A stretch of DNA of 64,000 nt from Meira nashicola (GCA_001600355.1 BCJU01000004.1:1736001-1800000); one strand, 5' to 3'; counted from the first letter of the stretch, positions 1 to 10,828 are shown. The notes: generated by a model not told the origin, from the sequence alone. Numbers and translations are program-made.

Positions 1-273
1 ATTTTAGATCATGGATCAGAATTTTTGTACAATGATTGTATCTAACACACATAACCATATTTTTGTATCATATCCTCATAGGGCTTGATAAACACAACTC
101 TCACGTTGACGGGCTACCTTATTGACATTTGTATCACCAACAACACACTCAATATACATACATATATACATTCCCCATTAAAGAATAGAACGGCAAGCTA
201 GAATTCAGTGTCTGAGAAGGTTGATTGGGAAAAGTGATGTATCCTCGTTGGCAATTGACTTTATAACAAATGT

Positions 274-3200
274 CTATACTTGCCTGGAGCGCTTTGACGA
301 GGATGGTATGTTGGTATAACTTTGTCTTATACCAACGCTCCGGGGTTGGATTGAGTTTGACGTGCGACTTGCATTGTCCATTGTAGTAGTATTTTTTCGA
401 TACGACTCATGGCCATTTCGACTTAGCTCAGCTGAACGTGAAAATGAATTAGTCGTTGTATCGCGCATCGGTTTTGGACTACGCCATCTACGACCTGCAC
501 GACTATCTCGAAATTCGTTCACTTTGATACGTGCTTCTGCATGTGTATGTGGGCTCAACATAGAGAGTGCAGTAGGATGAACGTATGATGAAGATCCAGA
601 AGTGATTCTACGAACAGGCGTTCGAGAAATTGTTAAACTTCTAGATGTATTAGAAGGAAGTGTTGTTGAATCGTTTATTAATCTTGAAGGTATAGCAGGA
701 GGTTGCCATCTTCTGTCTGTTCGTACGGACAATCGAGTGGATTCATCTTCCACATCCGCATTCCGGCTAAATGTGCTCTGCAAAGCTGATTGTAGGTTCA
801 CATGTCGTGTTCGAATATCACTGCCAAGAACGCGACGGGGAATACTCGTGGCAATGCCACTTTGTCGATCAATCATTTCCTCTGGGACGCTCCTTGTTCT
901 AGTTATGGAAATCGGATTTGAGTCTTCGTATGCCTCTCTCATTGGCATTTCATCAGCATCAACTTGCTCTTCAATATCTTCACGAAGTGATGTGTTTGTA
1001 TCTTCACTTTGATTCTTGCCACGAGAGAGAAAGCCTTCAAAGATGCTTCCTAAAATGCTGATACCTTGACTTGCCCATTTTGCCGCTGCATAAGAAGTAT
1101 CCGCTACAGACGTTGAAGCCGTCTCCGCTTCGACATTATCATTGATTGCTTCTGATTCATCCATAGGATTTGGTTTGCGCTTTCTGTTTGCGCTTGGCAG
1201 AGCGGGATAGATACTTTGCGAGCCTAATTCTAATGAATCAGATGAATCGGCAAAAGTTACCCCTCTACGTAGTGAGCTAGGCGGTGCTGGTGTGCTTTCG
1301 ACCATCATCCTAAATGGCACACGTTCGGCGGATCTTGCAATTCCACTTTCATCGATTGCGTTATTTCGGCGTGATGGTGTGGCAGGATTGGTGACATCTT
1401 CGGTCTCTGCAACGGAATCCAATGCATCAACGTGTACGTCTAGATGAGGATATCTTTGTTGTAACTTCACAACAAAATTTTTCAACAAGATGGTAATTCG
1501 ACGAATCATTCGCTTCTCTGACCATTGATGAAGTTCAGCATAATCAAATATTTGATTCTTTCCCAAGAATTCTATCGTAATGTCAGACTTGTTGAGATTT
1601 GTTGCTCCAGAAAGGAGTGCCTCACTCTTGCTGATCACCGATACTTCACGAATACGATTGGCACTAGATATGATTTCCGCATCAACAAAATCGCTCAATT
1701 GCTTCCAATCTGCTTCTGAGAACTTTGTAAGATCAGGAATTCCAGAAGTAGTACTTTGCTTGCTCTGTATTTCTTTATGATTATTCAGGTAGCTTGAACG
1801 ACGACCTTGTCGACCGCTGGTACCAGGGAACGCGCCAGGTACTAGAGGTGTGTTCGCAATGACGGAAACATTGGAATGAGGCGTTGCAGGATTTGCTGGA
1901 GAGTCATTAGTATCAAGGATAGAATGTCTTACGTTCGAATGACGTGAAAATCTGGGCGTACGAGCTATTTCAACGCTGCTTTGTACTGCCTTTTCACGAT
2001 TTTGAACTGATTGAGTGATATTTGATCTTTCCTGTTGAGAATCAATCAACACTGTATGATTGTAGCTATCCTCGTCAAGATCAGCTTCCAATGTGCCGTA
2101 TTGGACATATCTGTGATGTGCTTGGAGAATCTCAGCTGCACGAGCAGCTGCATCACGATCCATGCTGGTAACTTCGACCATTGTTGGCCTTGATGCAAGC
2201 ATATTCGCTCTATGTCGCATGATATTCGATAATGTCATCGATCCGTGGCTTTCATTCATCATCACGCTGCTTGACTCTTGTCGTTTGCCTCTTGATGTGC
2301 TGATATCAGTTGGTGGAGCAACAATAGACCGACTACTCTCCCCAATCTGGCCTGACCGCGTAGACCTTTCGTTGACTGATGGACTGTTCCATTCTGATAC
2401 CTTTGCGTATCGCTCTTGATGAGGAATGGAGAGACGCACCGTTTTGCTTGATTGTCTACGCTGTAAATTGTTACGCATGTCTTCGCTTGCTTTCGTGCGA
2501 TGCTGATCAGTGTGTGTTGTTTCATTTCTTGCTCCATAAACATCTTCGATGTCATCATCACGATTTTGATGTGAAGAGGATGCTACTTTTTCGCCCGCTC
2601 TATCGTCCATTTGCTCTTCTTCAAATTCAGACTCCACTTCCTCCTCCAATTCTTCCTCTTCTTCACTTTCCGCCTCTTCATCCGCATTTCCGTTGGCTTC
2701 TTGACTCGCGCGGATTTCATAATCGTGCTGTTTATCTCCTTCATCAAAAAGGATCACGCTCCCTTGGGATGAAGCATCAGGATCCTCAATAATTTCATCA
2801 GGATCCAAGAGATACTCAGACATGGATGGCTGATCTTGAATTCGGTGAATTCGATCAGATTCGACACTTTCAGATTCATATCGTTCTTGTTCATCAACTA
2901 AAGGCGCTGACAAATGTCGGGGCATTTGGTTATCAAGCTCTTCAATCCAGCCTTCATCTTCTTGCATTTCATCTCTTTCCCGAGCATATGGAGAATCTGC
3001 AACGTCAGCTTGTAGAGGTGCAAAGCCTTGTCGGCTACCGATATCTGATCCAGCTGGATGGTCATATCCTGGCTCTTCATCAGCAGAGTGATGTTCATAC
3101 TGGTAAATGTCGTCAAGCAGCTGGTCTTCTTGATTTGGTGCCTCCATCTCTTCTCGCCTTTCATCTTCGCTTGACTGGCTTCGTGCTTCTGATTCAATGG

Positions 3201-6200
3201 ATTGTTGATCTTCCTCATCAAATATGACAGAATCTGTTTCGAGCAATTCTTCTTCTGGCTGATTCTCCTCTTCCTCTGAGACAATGTCCAAGTCTGCTTC
3301 TCTTGCTTCAACATGAAGACCTTCCTCCTCTTCATCGATCGATGCTTGATCTGACAAGTCTTCTTCAATCTCCTCGTCTACCTCTTCGGATCCTACATCA
3401 TCTTCACTTTCATCGTCAACATCTTCTTCCTCTTCATCAAGGTCCTCCTCTTCATCTTCCTCTTCTTCACTTTGTTCTTCGTAGCGAGAAGAAGCATGCC
3501 AATCGTCTGCTCCATCATCTGCATCATTTTGATTTTGAATTTGAACTCCAGCATCCTGCCTTGACCATTCACGTAGATCGTGCAATTCTCTCTCATCATC
3601 TTGCTCTTCATCATCCTGCTCCGATTCGTCGGCAATTTCAATCTCGTCGTCTTCGCTATCTTGATCGTCTTCTTCCTCGTCCTCATAATTATTGTCATCT
3701 GCTGACTGTAATTGTTTTAGCGGTGACGATGCTCGAGCGGCAATAGGCGAAGAAGAAGTGTGTTGAGCAATTGTGCTTCGATTATGATCCCCACCAACAG
3801 CGGAAGATTCTTCCATCTGATTGAAAATATTTCCAATAGATTTACGATAACGGGGTATGTGCTTTTCGACTGCTCTCTCACGCTCGTCTGCCTCGCGATG
3901 AAACGTAAGATCAACATCATAATTGGAAGATGCATCTTCCTCTGCTAAAATTGTTGACAGATCGCGCTCATGCACTAAAGAAGTATTGAACTGTTGTGTA
4001 CCAGGAGTAGCTCTTAGCTTTTCAGGTGATCCTTGGACTTTCGGAGTCGCCGCTGCTGCTGCTGCTGCTTCCTCTTCTTGCAACTCGCTCAAAGTATGCA
4101 ACCTGTACGGATGAGGTGTAGAAATACGACCTGAAACGGTACGAAGCGGTTTTGTCGGCGTTGGCTCTTGAGATAAATCTCGTATTGAACGATTGCTTCT
4201 GATCGATCGATTGCTGGCACTTGCTCCTCTATCTAGCTTTTCGTAATGTGAATCAAGAAGGTTTCGAAGAGATGTTGACGGTGTTGCAGATGGTGTGCCT
4301 CGCTCTGAACCATTATAAGGAGAAGTGAGAACCATGGAACTATTTGTAGGTGTACCTTTTCTGGGAGATTGACTACGTCTGTGATCTTCCAATGTCTCAC
4401 TTTGAAGTCTTCTTCGAGGTGAAGGCGTGGGTACGATATCAATCGTTTGACCTAGAATAGTAGAATGTCCACGGAGTGGTGAAACATGCAAACTTGTTCG
4501 GGATCTGTGAGACTGTGGAGTAAGTAATGATTTCCGCAAATCTGATGCTGACCTGATAGATGATGGAGGTATACTGGCAGCTGGGGTCTTTTTCGGGGTT
4601 GAAGGTCCACTCTGCTGATGCTGAACTGGTGTTTGGATTGCGGACCGCTTAGGAGAGGGAGTAGACGGTACATTGCTTTGCTCTGAGGTCAACCTTGATC
4701 GCTGTGGAGTGTTTCGCTTAGATCCTAAAGATCGCTGCAGATGGTCTTCATCTTGCCGCGAAATAACTTTCTGAGGTGTCTTGTTCACGAAGGCATATGA
4801 GAGACCCGCTTGATTCTCATTTTGAAGTTCATCTGATCGCGTAGATGTATGCGCGAAAGCAATCGTGTTTGCATTTGCATGATTTGATAAATCTTCTGTA
4901 GTAGGAGACATATGCGCACTTAGTTCTGGTTGTGCCGCATCAGGTTTTTGTATGACATCGTTGTCATTCATCTTGCCAGCTTCTCCAGGCTGATTTGAAT
5001 GCAATGAGTCCGCATCGTCGCGTAAGACATCCTCCGTACCGATTTGATCAGCTGTGACTCGATTTGATAATGGCGATTCTGCATGTGCAATTTCTTGATG
5101 GGTTTGAGGCGCATTGCCCTCAGCATCAATATCCATCGAACTTCTCCGGCTCTCTTCCCGCTGCTGTTGATCGATCGTGTTGTTCCCAACTGTCCTTTCC
5201 GACACATCTGCAGCATTGTTCGATTGAGGAGATCTTACATGTTCCGTCTGCTGTTCCGCAACTTGTAAAGATTGTATGTTCAGTAGTTTCGTGGGCGAGG
5301 TGCTTGCCGGCGTCTGCTTTGGAGTATTTTGAGCACTTTCGGATCGCCTTGAATTTTTCGGCATTGGTGTCATAAGTAACATATCATCGTTCGCGTCCCA
5401 TTCTGCGTCCAGCAATTGACTTTCCTCATCATCAATCTGTCTGGCAAGTGGTGAGGACGAGATTGGTGCAAATCGATCCTTGACAGGAGTGAGCATGGTT
5501 TTCCGAGGACTTTTGCTCTTCCGTTGCGGTGATTGTGGAGTAGGAGCTGGCGGCTTTGTTGCTACAATTTGCTGTATTATAGGCGCAGAATTTTCGATCT
5601 GATGATCGTTTTCGTATTCGATCGGTGGCGTAGGTGCACGATTGAAGTCATCATCATCATCCAACATGCTGATATCCATTTCTCCATGCACAGGCGGTAA
5701 AGTGGAAGAAGTACTTGGACGTGGACGGAAGCGTGAAAGATCTCTTGCTCTTCGTGTTGGCAACAAGATGATACGATCTCGCGTATGTGCTTCATCATCC
5801 GCAACTTCATACGATGAATCACCTGTACGTTCGACCATTACAAAGCTCTTTGATCCTGGTGTCCATCTTAACCGGCTCGAATTGGACAGTGATGCAAGAA
5901 TCTCTGCAGAAGTATCACGCTGAATGCTATCGTCCGGCATATATGATCGTCCCGATTTTCCATTAGGAGATCTTGTTCCATTCTTCTTTCTGGGCTTTTG
6001 TGGTGTAGTGATCGAGCTTCGATTCTCTGCGCCTTCTACAGCACCATTACTGGATCTAGTTCGACTTCTGCCATTGCCATCTGGCTTGATAGGTGAAACT
6101 TTTTTCCCATTCCGCATTCTTTCATCTCTCACATTATTTGAGCCACGAGAACGAATTGGCGATTTTTGAGCTGTTCGATTATCCATCATGCTCACATCTG

Positions 6201-6417
6201 CAACACTTTCAAGCCTATCAGATGAAGATATGCGGCGATGATCTTGTCCGGAAGCGGAGCCTTTTTCCAGTCTTTGACCGTCTCTATCTCGATTCAGAGA
6301 TGATTCCTTTAATACGTTTATTTTTATATGATCCGAAGGACTTTTTTCGACAATTTCCGATCTAGAAGGTTGTCTAATGACATGGCTGCTTTGCACTCGA
6401 TGTATGGATCGGGCCAT
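274..6417 (-). CDS. Giant acidic, disordered protein of unknown function (2047 aa)
   Basis: Single uninterrupted frame with an ATG start. I do not recognise the family. Most of the protein is low complexity: Ser/Thr/Pro/Arg-rich with many S/T-P sites in residues 1-900, a poly-Ala run near residue 780, then a very long Glu/Asp-rich region (about residues 905-1280) of the kind seen in nuclear and chromatin-associated proteins. Two parts look ordered: about residues 1560-1665 (a predicted helical segment starting around PDLTKFSEADWKQLSDFVD and running to a Leu-rich helix), and an amphipathic segment near 1776-1799 (AAKWASQGISILGSIFEGF). The basic SP/TP-rich N-terminus suggests a CDK-regulated nuclear protein, which is inference. 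An ACGCGT element lies about 230 bp upstream. The many small frames on the opposite strand are shadows of the repetitive coding sequence. Confidence 0.8.
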   Translation of the reverse strand: MARSIHRVQSSHVIRQPSRSEIVEKSPSDHIKINVLKESSLNRDRDGQRLEKGSASGQDHRRISSSDRLESVADVSMMDNRTAQKSPIRSRGSNNVRDERMRNGKKVSPIKPDGNGRSRTRSSNGAVEGAENRSSITTPQKPRKKNGTRSPNGKSGRSYMPDDSIQRDTSAEILASLSNSSRLRWTPGSKSFVMVERTGDSSYEVADDEAHTRDRIILLPTRRARDLSRFRPRPSTSSTLPPVHGEMDISMLDDDDDFNRAPTPPIEYENDHQIENSAPIIQQIVATKPPAPTPQSPQRKSKSPRKTMLTPVKDRFAPISSSPLARQIDDEESQLLDAEWDANDDMLLMTPMPKNSRRSESAQNTPKQTPASTSPTKLLNIQSLQVAEQQTEHVRSPQSNNAADVSERTVGNNTIDQQQREESRRSSMDIDAEGNAPQTHQEIAHAESPLSNRVTADQIGTEDVLRDDADSLHSNQPGEAGKMNDNDVIQKPDAAQPELSAHMSPTTEDLSNHANANTIAFAHTSTRSDELQNENQAGLSYAFVNKTPQKVISRQDEDHLQRSLGSKRNTPQRSRLTSEQSNVPSTPSPKRSAIQTPVQHQQSGPSTPKKTPAASIPPSSIRSASDLRKSLLTPQSHRSRTSLHVSPLRGHSTILGQTIDIVPTPSPRRRLQSETLEDHRRSQSPRKGTPTNSSMVLTSPYNGSERGTPSATPSTSLRNLLDSHYEKLDRGASASNRSIRSNRSIRDLSQEPTPTKPLRTVSGRISTPHPYRLHTLSELQEEEAAAAAAATPKVQGSPEKLRATPGTQQFNTSLVHERDLSTILAEEDASSNYDVDLTFHREADERERAVEKHIPRYRKSIGNIFNQMEESSAVGGDHNRSTIAQHTSSSPIAARASSPLKQLQSADDNNYEDEEEDDQDSEDDEIEIADESEQDDEEQDDERELHDLREWSRQDAGVQIQNQNDADDGADDWHASSRYEEQSEEEEDEEEDLDEEEEDVDDESEDDVGSEEVDEEIEEDLSDQASIDEEEEGLHVEAREADLDIVSEEEENQPEEELLETDSVIFDEEDQQSIESEARSQSSEDERREEMEAPNQEDQLLDDIYQYEHHSADEEPGYDHPAGSDIGSRQGFAPLQADVADSPYARERDEMQEDEGWIEELDNQMPRHLSAPLVDEQERYESESVESDRIHRIQDQPSMSEYLLDPDEIIEDPDASSQGSVILFDEGDKQHDYEIRASQEANGNADEEAESEEEEELEEEVESEFEEEQMDDRAGEKVASSSHQNRDDDIEDVYGARNETTHTDQHRTKASEDMRNNLQRRQSSKTVRLSIPHQERYAKVSEWNSPSVNERSTRSGQIGESSRSIVAPPTDISTSRGKRQESSSVMMNESHGSMTLSNIMRHRANMLASRPTMVEVTSMDRDAAARAAEILQAHHRYVQYGTLEADLDEDSYNHTVLIDSQQERSNITQSVQNREKAVQSSVEIARTPRFSRHSNVRHSILDTNDSPANPATPHSNVSVIANTPLVPGAFPGTSGRQGRRSSYLNNHKEIQSKQSTTSGIPDLTKFSEADWKQLSDFVDAEIISSANRIREVSVISKSEALLSGATNLNKSDITIEFLGKNQIFDYAELHQWSEKRMIRRITILLKNFVVKLQQRYPHLDVHVDALDSVAETEDVTNPATPSRRNNAIDESGIARSAERVPFRMMVESTPAPPSSLRRGVTFADSSDSLELGSQSIYPALPSANRKRKPNPMDESEAINDNVEAETASTSVADTSYAAAKWASQGISILGSIFEGFLSRGKNQSEDTNTSLREDIEEQVDADEMPMREAYEDSNPISITRTRSVPEEMIDRQSGIATSIPRRVLGSDIRTRHVNLQSALQSTFSRNADVEDESTRLSVRTDRRWQPPAIPSRLINDSTTLPSNTSRSLTISRTPVRRITSGSSSYVHPTALSMLSPHTHAEARIKVNEFRDSRAGRRWRSPKPMRDTTTNSFSRSAELSRNGHESYRKNTTTMDNASRTSNSIQPRSVGIRQSYTNIPSSSKRSRQV

Positions 6418-6950
6418 TTATTACTCGTTTCTCCGAATAAAGATGGTGATTTGAAAATGTTTGCTTCAATTTGTCATACCTTTAATCGTTCCCGAATTCG
6501 GATATAATCGAAACCTCAAAACAAATAAAACTAGGTTACCCCTTCCCGAATGGTCGTTATGATGATGTCTTCGTTGATATGAGCTCAAATGTTCCGAAGA
6601 TGAATTCATAAAACAGTAGGATGACCAAAAAGTTGTACGAAAAGACGCGTGAAGTTGCCTTGCATCACACATTAACGCGGCGCGCTTTTTAAAAGAACAA
6701 CACTTTGATCCTATTATTTTGGCTGTTGAACTTTAAAAACCTTTGGGTCGCGTTAAATCTTTATAAGGTGAGAGAGGTGCGGGCATTCACTTTTTGATCT
6801 ACGCGCTATTCTACTTGCACTGAAAGCCACTGCCAAACATTGGCAGCACGTGTACGAGGCAGCAAGCAAGAATTTACAGGGTTAAGGGTTGTCTATGCAT
6901 CCCCCCTTTCTCAGTCCACCATCAACCTATCCATACACAATAGAATCAAT
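6418..6950. other. Divergent intergenic region between the acidic protein and TMA7
   Basis: Shared promoter space for the gene on the left (-) and TMA7 on the right (+). It holds an ACGCGT (MluI cell-cycle box-like) at 6645-6650 and a CACGTG E-box-like hexamer near 6847. No open frame in it looks coding. Confidence 0.5.
6645..6650. promoter_or_regulatory. MCB-like ACGCGT element
   Basis: Perfect ACGCGT about 230 bp upstream of the start of the 2047-residue protein. In fungi this hexamer binds MBF-type factors that drive G1/S genes. A single copy can occur by chance, so function is inferred only. Confidence 0.25.
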
Positions 6951-7194
6951 ATGCCGACCGGTAACCAAGGTGGAAAGGGTATGTAAAGCTATGAGAAACA
7001 GTGAGAGAGATCCAAGATGATGAAAGTACTGACAAATTAACATCTCCAACCCTTCAGCCAAACCTCTAAAAGCTGCAAAAAAGCAAAAGCCAGAAGATGA
7101 TGAAGATGATCTAGCTTTCAAGAAGAAGCAACGTGAGGATGAAGCTGCTCGTAAAGCTGCCGCGGCCAAATTACAAGGTGGAAAGAAGAAGTAA
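6951..7194 (+). CDS. TMA7: TMA7, translation machinery-associated protein 7 (two exons)
   Basis: Spliced gene: exon 1 6951-6978, intron 6979-7057 (GTATGT...TTCAG), exon 2 7058-7194, giving a 54-residue basic protein. It begins MPTGNQGGKAKPLK and ends in GGKKK. The family signature is visible: a Lys/Gly-rich start, the PLK motif, an acidic patch (EDDEDD) followed by LAFKKKQREDEAARK, and a Lys-rich end. This matches TMA7/CCDC72 in length (about 64 residues in yeast and human) and in order of motifs. Family members associate with ribosomes; loss in yeast mildly impairs translation. The intron interrupts codon 10 in phase 1, and splicing is required because the unspliced frame stops in the intron. 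The 79-nt intron fits other short introns in the window. Confidence 0.85.
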
Positions 7195-8168
7195 TTTTCG
7201 AATTTGCATACATGCAATATAGGTATTGCAGATATTTTGTGTACTTTAGAGATTGTCAAGATGGAATGTGTAAAGTCTTCATGATCGGAGAAGGCTGATT
7301 GCTGTTCAATCTCTCTATACTGATTCCGGATCCCATTATCACAGCATCAGACGGACCCGAAATTGAAGAATATATGTGTATCTGTTCTACGATTGTATGC
7401 TTTGTGGATTCTCTTGTTTTATCTTCACAATTCGATATTGTGGGGTGAGCCTTGTGGACTTGAAAGCGTCTTTTGATCATTGCTACTTTTTTTTGTGTAT
7501 GAACTGTGGGTTATTGTGTGGCTGTGATGAACAAAAAAATAGACTTGTTAAGACTTTGAATCGGAAATTGAATGAATTTGTGTATTGAATCAGATCGGAC
7601 TTTTTCACTCATACCACAATCACAGCCTATTGTCCCACGGGCTTAGGGATGGTATGGCTGCTATTTCCGTTGCTTTCTGCTATTGTGGTAACAAATTCGC
7701 GGCTCAGAGTGGTTTGAAAAATCACTGTGCTGTGTTAGGTGTTTACTCCGAGGATGAATTGTGTGCTTTTTGTGTTGTTGGTACGATGGCGGAGCAATGA
7801 GTGAAGTTGGAACGAATGTTAGTAAAATTTCAATGATTGTTCATACGAATCCATCATATCAATAATTCTAAAGATGATGAAAAAGTGTTTCATGATTGCT
7901 AAAAAGTTCTTCAGATCTCATAATTTCTTCTTATTTCCTGATCACATCGGATCAAGAATGCATATATGCTTGATTATGGATAAATTCTCTTCCACACAAA
8001 CAAGTATTCAGCCGCGAGTGAGCCCTTGTCTGCCTTTTTCATTTCGTTTTTTTGTCGACAAATCGGCTGAATCAGTTAATAAAAGAATTATATATAAACT
8101 GATACAACATTCATTTACACTTGTCCATCATTAAAGCCTTCCGTCTATAATGAATTGATTTTTCAAAA
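7195..8168. other. Intergenic, TMA7 to Gag-like gene
   Basis: AT-rich sequence with short frames of no coding character. The right end holds a good core promoter for the next gene: TATATAA at 8091-8097, about 72 bp before its ATG. Nothing else recognised. Confidence 0.5.
8091..8097 (+). promoter_or_regulatory. TATA box of the Gag-like gene
   Basis: TATATAA about 72 bp upstream of the ATG at 8169, at the expected distance for a fungal core promoter with a short leader. It suggests the small frame is transcribed in its own right. Confidence 0.4.
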
Positions 8169-8498
8169 ATGTCAGAAACAATTACAATAGACGAAAAAAC
8201 ACTTCCAATTTTACGTGGAAAAGAAAATTATCGTGAATGGCATAAAGAAATTCAACAATTTTTATTCGGAAAAGGTATTGCATTTAAAAGAGCAGTTTAT
8301 GGCTTTCAACATCATCAATGCAATTTAAGTAAAAATATGGATATCCCACCTTGTTCCGCTCAAGAATTATACGATGCTCATCATCGTTCAGTTGAAATCA
8401 TTTATCTTACTCTCGGTGATGGTCCTTATTCTATGAGCTTAGACGCTACAAACGCATTTAAACTGTTATATGAAATTGAACAAAAATATGCAAAGTAG
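8169..8498 (+). CDS. Orphan Copia/Ty1-type Gag-like protein (109 aa)
   Basis: Short ATG-initiated frame. The N-terminal part (LPILRGKENYREWHKEIQQF, residues 13-32) resembles the start of Gag polyproteins of Ty1/Copia LTR retrotransposons (the DUF4219/UBN2-type L-x-G-x-NYxxW motif), which is followed in those elements by helical capsid sequence as here. It stops after 109 residues. I see no CCHC zinc knuckle, protease, integrase or reverse transcriptase downstream and no flanking LTR pair. It is either the remnant of a decayed element or a captured (domesticated) Gag fragment; the intact frame, TATA box and ATG favour a kept gene, but a recent insertion relic is not excluded. A plain unknown small protein with a chance Gag-like motif is the third option. 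Confidence 0.5.
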   Translation: MSETITIDEKTLPILRGKENYREWHKEIQQFLFGKGIAFKRAVYGFQHHQCNLSKNMDIPPCSAQELYDAHHRSVEIIYLTLGDGPYSMSLDATNAFKLLYEIEQKYAK

Positions 8499-9259
8499 GC
8501 AAAATAACAGTCACACAGCAACAATTTCTTCTAACTAAACATAATCTCAAAAACAGTTATTTATTTCTTACTTTGATTTTATCATGTACTATTTGTGTAT
8601 TTTCATTTTATTAGCACTTTGCACATCAATTTTCACACACACACACACACACACAATTCTTTTTATATTTTTGCTTTGAATTGGATATCATTGCCAATTG
8701 ATATTAGGGAAAGTGAAGGGAAAAGGGTAGAAACTGCAAATCACTGTTGAATGGTGATTGAAAAGGGCGTAAGATGAAATGTCGTTTGCGGTTGCATACA
8801 TTGATAAGATTCACAGGGTATACCGTGAAAACAGAGCAAGTTGTCAGAAAAAAAAGACAGCGTAATAGTGAAGCGAAAAGGGCAAAAGAAAAAGTACAAG
8901 CATAAGCTATAATGAATCGAAAGTAGGTGACAAATAAAAGATGAAAGCAAAGGACGACAAAGAAAGCGAAAGTTGTTGATCAAAGAGCTCGAGGGCGCAT
9001 TTGTATGCGATAACCACAACGGCATCTTTGAAGACCGAGATAGTAAGATTGTTGATTAAGCGAAACGAATGATTGGTTGAATAATAATAGGCCATAAGGA
9101 TAGATTATTTTGATTGATGATTGCATGGCAGAGCATCGGAAGGAATGGCAAGCAAGACCAAACCCAATTTTGATTGCAACGAGAGAAAGCAGTTTCATGG
9201 GAGATAAGATGGAGATTGACAAAAAGAAGATCCAATTTCAAGAAGGTAGGACATTATAT
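8499..9259. other. Intergenic, Gag-like gene to MARVEL gene
   Basis: Contains a (CA)n microsatellite at about 8633-8655 and otherwise AT-rich sequence with only weak short frames on the minus strand. No LTR, integrase or other retrotransposon part found next to the Gag-like gene. Confidence 0.5.
8633..8655. repeat. (CA)n microsatellite
   Basis: Uninterrupted CA dinucleotide run of about 11 units in the 3' flank of the Gag-like gene. Confidence 0.9.
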
Positions 9260-10234
9260 CTAGGCATGAGCATCTCCACGCTGTTCGTCGCGCAAATGCC
9301 ACCCAGATTGTTCATCTTCATCAATACCACTGTATGCATCAGCAGCTGAATGTGGATCTTCTTCGTCATCTTCAATATATCCACGTCTTCCCCTTCCACG
9401 CGAACCGAGTGTTGCTGGTCCATCGTGGTCAACTTCATTCATCTCTTCCGATCCACGTTCTGGATCGTTGTATGCTGCTCCACGTCTTCCTGCACCTGCT
9501 GCCATAACTTCACTTTGTTCTCCTTCGTCAGCATTGATAGCACGGGCGCGGTATGCATTTCTGCGTCCTGCTCCGCCCGTTTGACTTGCTCCTGTTCTGT
9601 AATCGTATGCACGACGACCCCAAGCAAAGTGTGGTTCACTGAGAGATTCTTGATCAAGGTAAAGGAAAGTGTATAATCCAAACATTAATTCGAAGACGAA
9701 CAATAATGTTTGAACACCAAAGGCGGCATATGCAACTGGAACGACGTAATTGATCAAATCGCAAACATGGTTAAAATCGGCAGGCTTTGTTTGATGGAAG
9801 TATCCGTCAAATTGGCAGTTTTCATATCCACGAAGATCGTTTGCATAAGCCAAAGCACCAGATACCCATAGGACGGCCATGGCAAATTGGAATAACAATT
9901 CAATCTTGACCATCATGATACCGTAAAGGAAGTCACCATAGTTGATGAAAGGTGCGATAGGTAGTAGGATGTTGTATCCGAAGTACAAACAAGGTGTTGC
10001 CAGACCCAAAATAATAATAAAGATGAGCGAACCCCATGACGGTGCAATGATATCACGGGAATTGTAATATTGAACTACCAAGATAGCAATGATAGCAGCG
10101 ACCAAAGCCAAACCACAAACGAGCAAAGATAGCAAGAAGCGAACGGCTAAGATCAAATTTGGGTTAATCGCAGGTGCACCGCCCGTTCTTGGGGGAGCGG
10201 GCACTGTGCGAGAATGACGAGGAGGTAGACCCAT
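9260..10234 (-). CDS. MARVEL-type four-helix membrane protein (324 aa)
   Basis: ATG start; Pro-rich cytosolic N-terminus followed by four hydrophobic helices at about residues 28-57, 67-93, 104-131 and 160-192, then a 130-residue hydrophilic acidic/Gly/Arg tail. This topology, with an extracellular loop holding two Cys (ENCQFDGYF ... NHVCDL) between helices 3 and 4, is typical of fungal MARVEL-domain proteins, which sit in the plasma membrane or secretory vesicles and organise membrane microdomains. The exact orthologue is not assignable by eye. The 5' flank is strongly purine-rich on the plus strand, i.e. a CT-rich leader for this gene, as is common for highly expressed fungal genes. Confidence 0.7.
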   Translation of the reverse strand: MGLPPRHSRTVPAPPRTGGAPAINPNLILAVRFLLSLLVCGLALVAAIIAILVVQYYNSRDIIAPSWGSLIFIIILGLATPCLYFGYNILLPIAPFINYGDFLYGIMMVKIELLFQFAMAVLWVSGALAYANDLRGYENCQFDGYFHQTKPADFNHVCDLINYVVPVAYAAFGVQTLLFVFELMFGLYTFLYLDQESLSEPHFAWGRRAYDYRTGASQTGGAGRRNAYRARAINADEGEQSEVMAAGAGRRGAAYNDPERGSEEMNEVDHDGPATLGSRGRGRRGYIEDDEEDPHSAADAYSGIDEDEQSGWHLRDEQRGDAHA

Positions 10235-10828
10235 TATGATGTATGATCTAAATGCGAAAATAAGGCGGACGATCCAAAGAAAGTTTTAGACAAGAATTGT
10301 TGTGATTCTGTCTAGATGTGGCCACAAGATGATTTGACACCGAAAATCTATCTTGTTTTGTTGAAAATGCTTGATTTGAGATCGACTGTTGGCCACCGAA
10401 AAAAGTCGATCGATCGAAAGTGAATTGGAGAGGCGACTAGGGGTAGGGGAATTGGGTTGAATGGGAGGGGAAGGTCGGATGATAGGTGTCGAAAAGGTTG
10501 AGGATGGATGTAGGTCGAAGGTGGATGGATGAGAAAGAGAAGAGGGTATCGATTATGATGGAAACATTGAATGGGAAAAAGAAAGACTCTGGAGAAATGG
10601 GAAATGAGGGGTGGATAGGGTATTAGAGAGAGGGTTCTGCGGGTCTGCAAAAAGTCATATGAAATGTCAAGGCCAGGGCTGAAGAAAGCGGCTCTGTGTA
10701 TGCATATGTTTTTTTTTCCTTTACCTTATGCGCGCGCAAGCGAATGAAGTGGGGCCGCGATTTAGCTGAATTGGGTGGGGAACAGGGCTAGTTCCTAACC
10801 TTGGCACACTAAAACTTTTCTTCTTCAA

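Noticed and set aside
2162..5923. Many plus-strand open frames opposite the giant acidic protein
   Set aside because: They arise from the codon bias of Glu/Asp/Ser repeats on the other strand and have no ordered domain or promoter.
8499..9259. LTR or pol remnants next to the Gag-like gene
   Set aside because: Looked for TG...CA-ended direct repeats and for integrase or reverse transcriptase motifs on both strands; none found.
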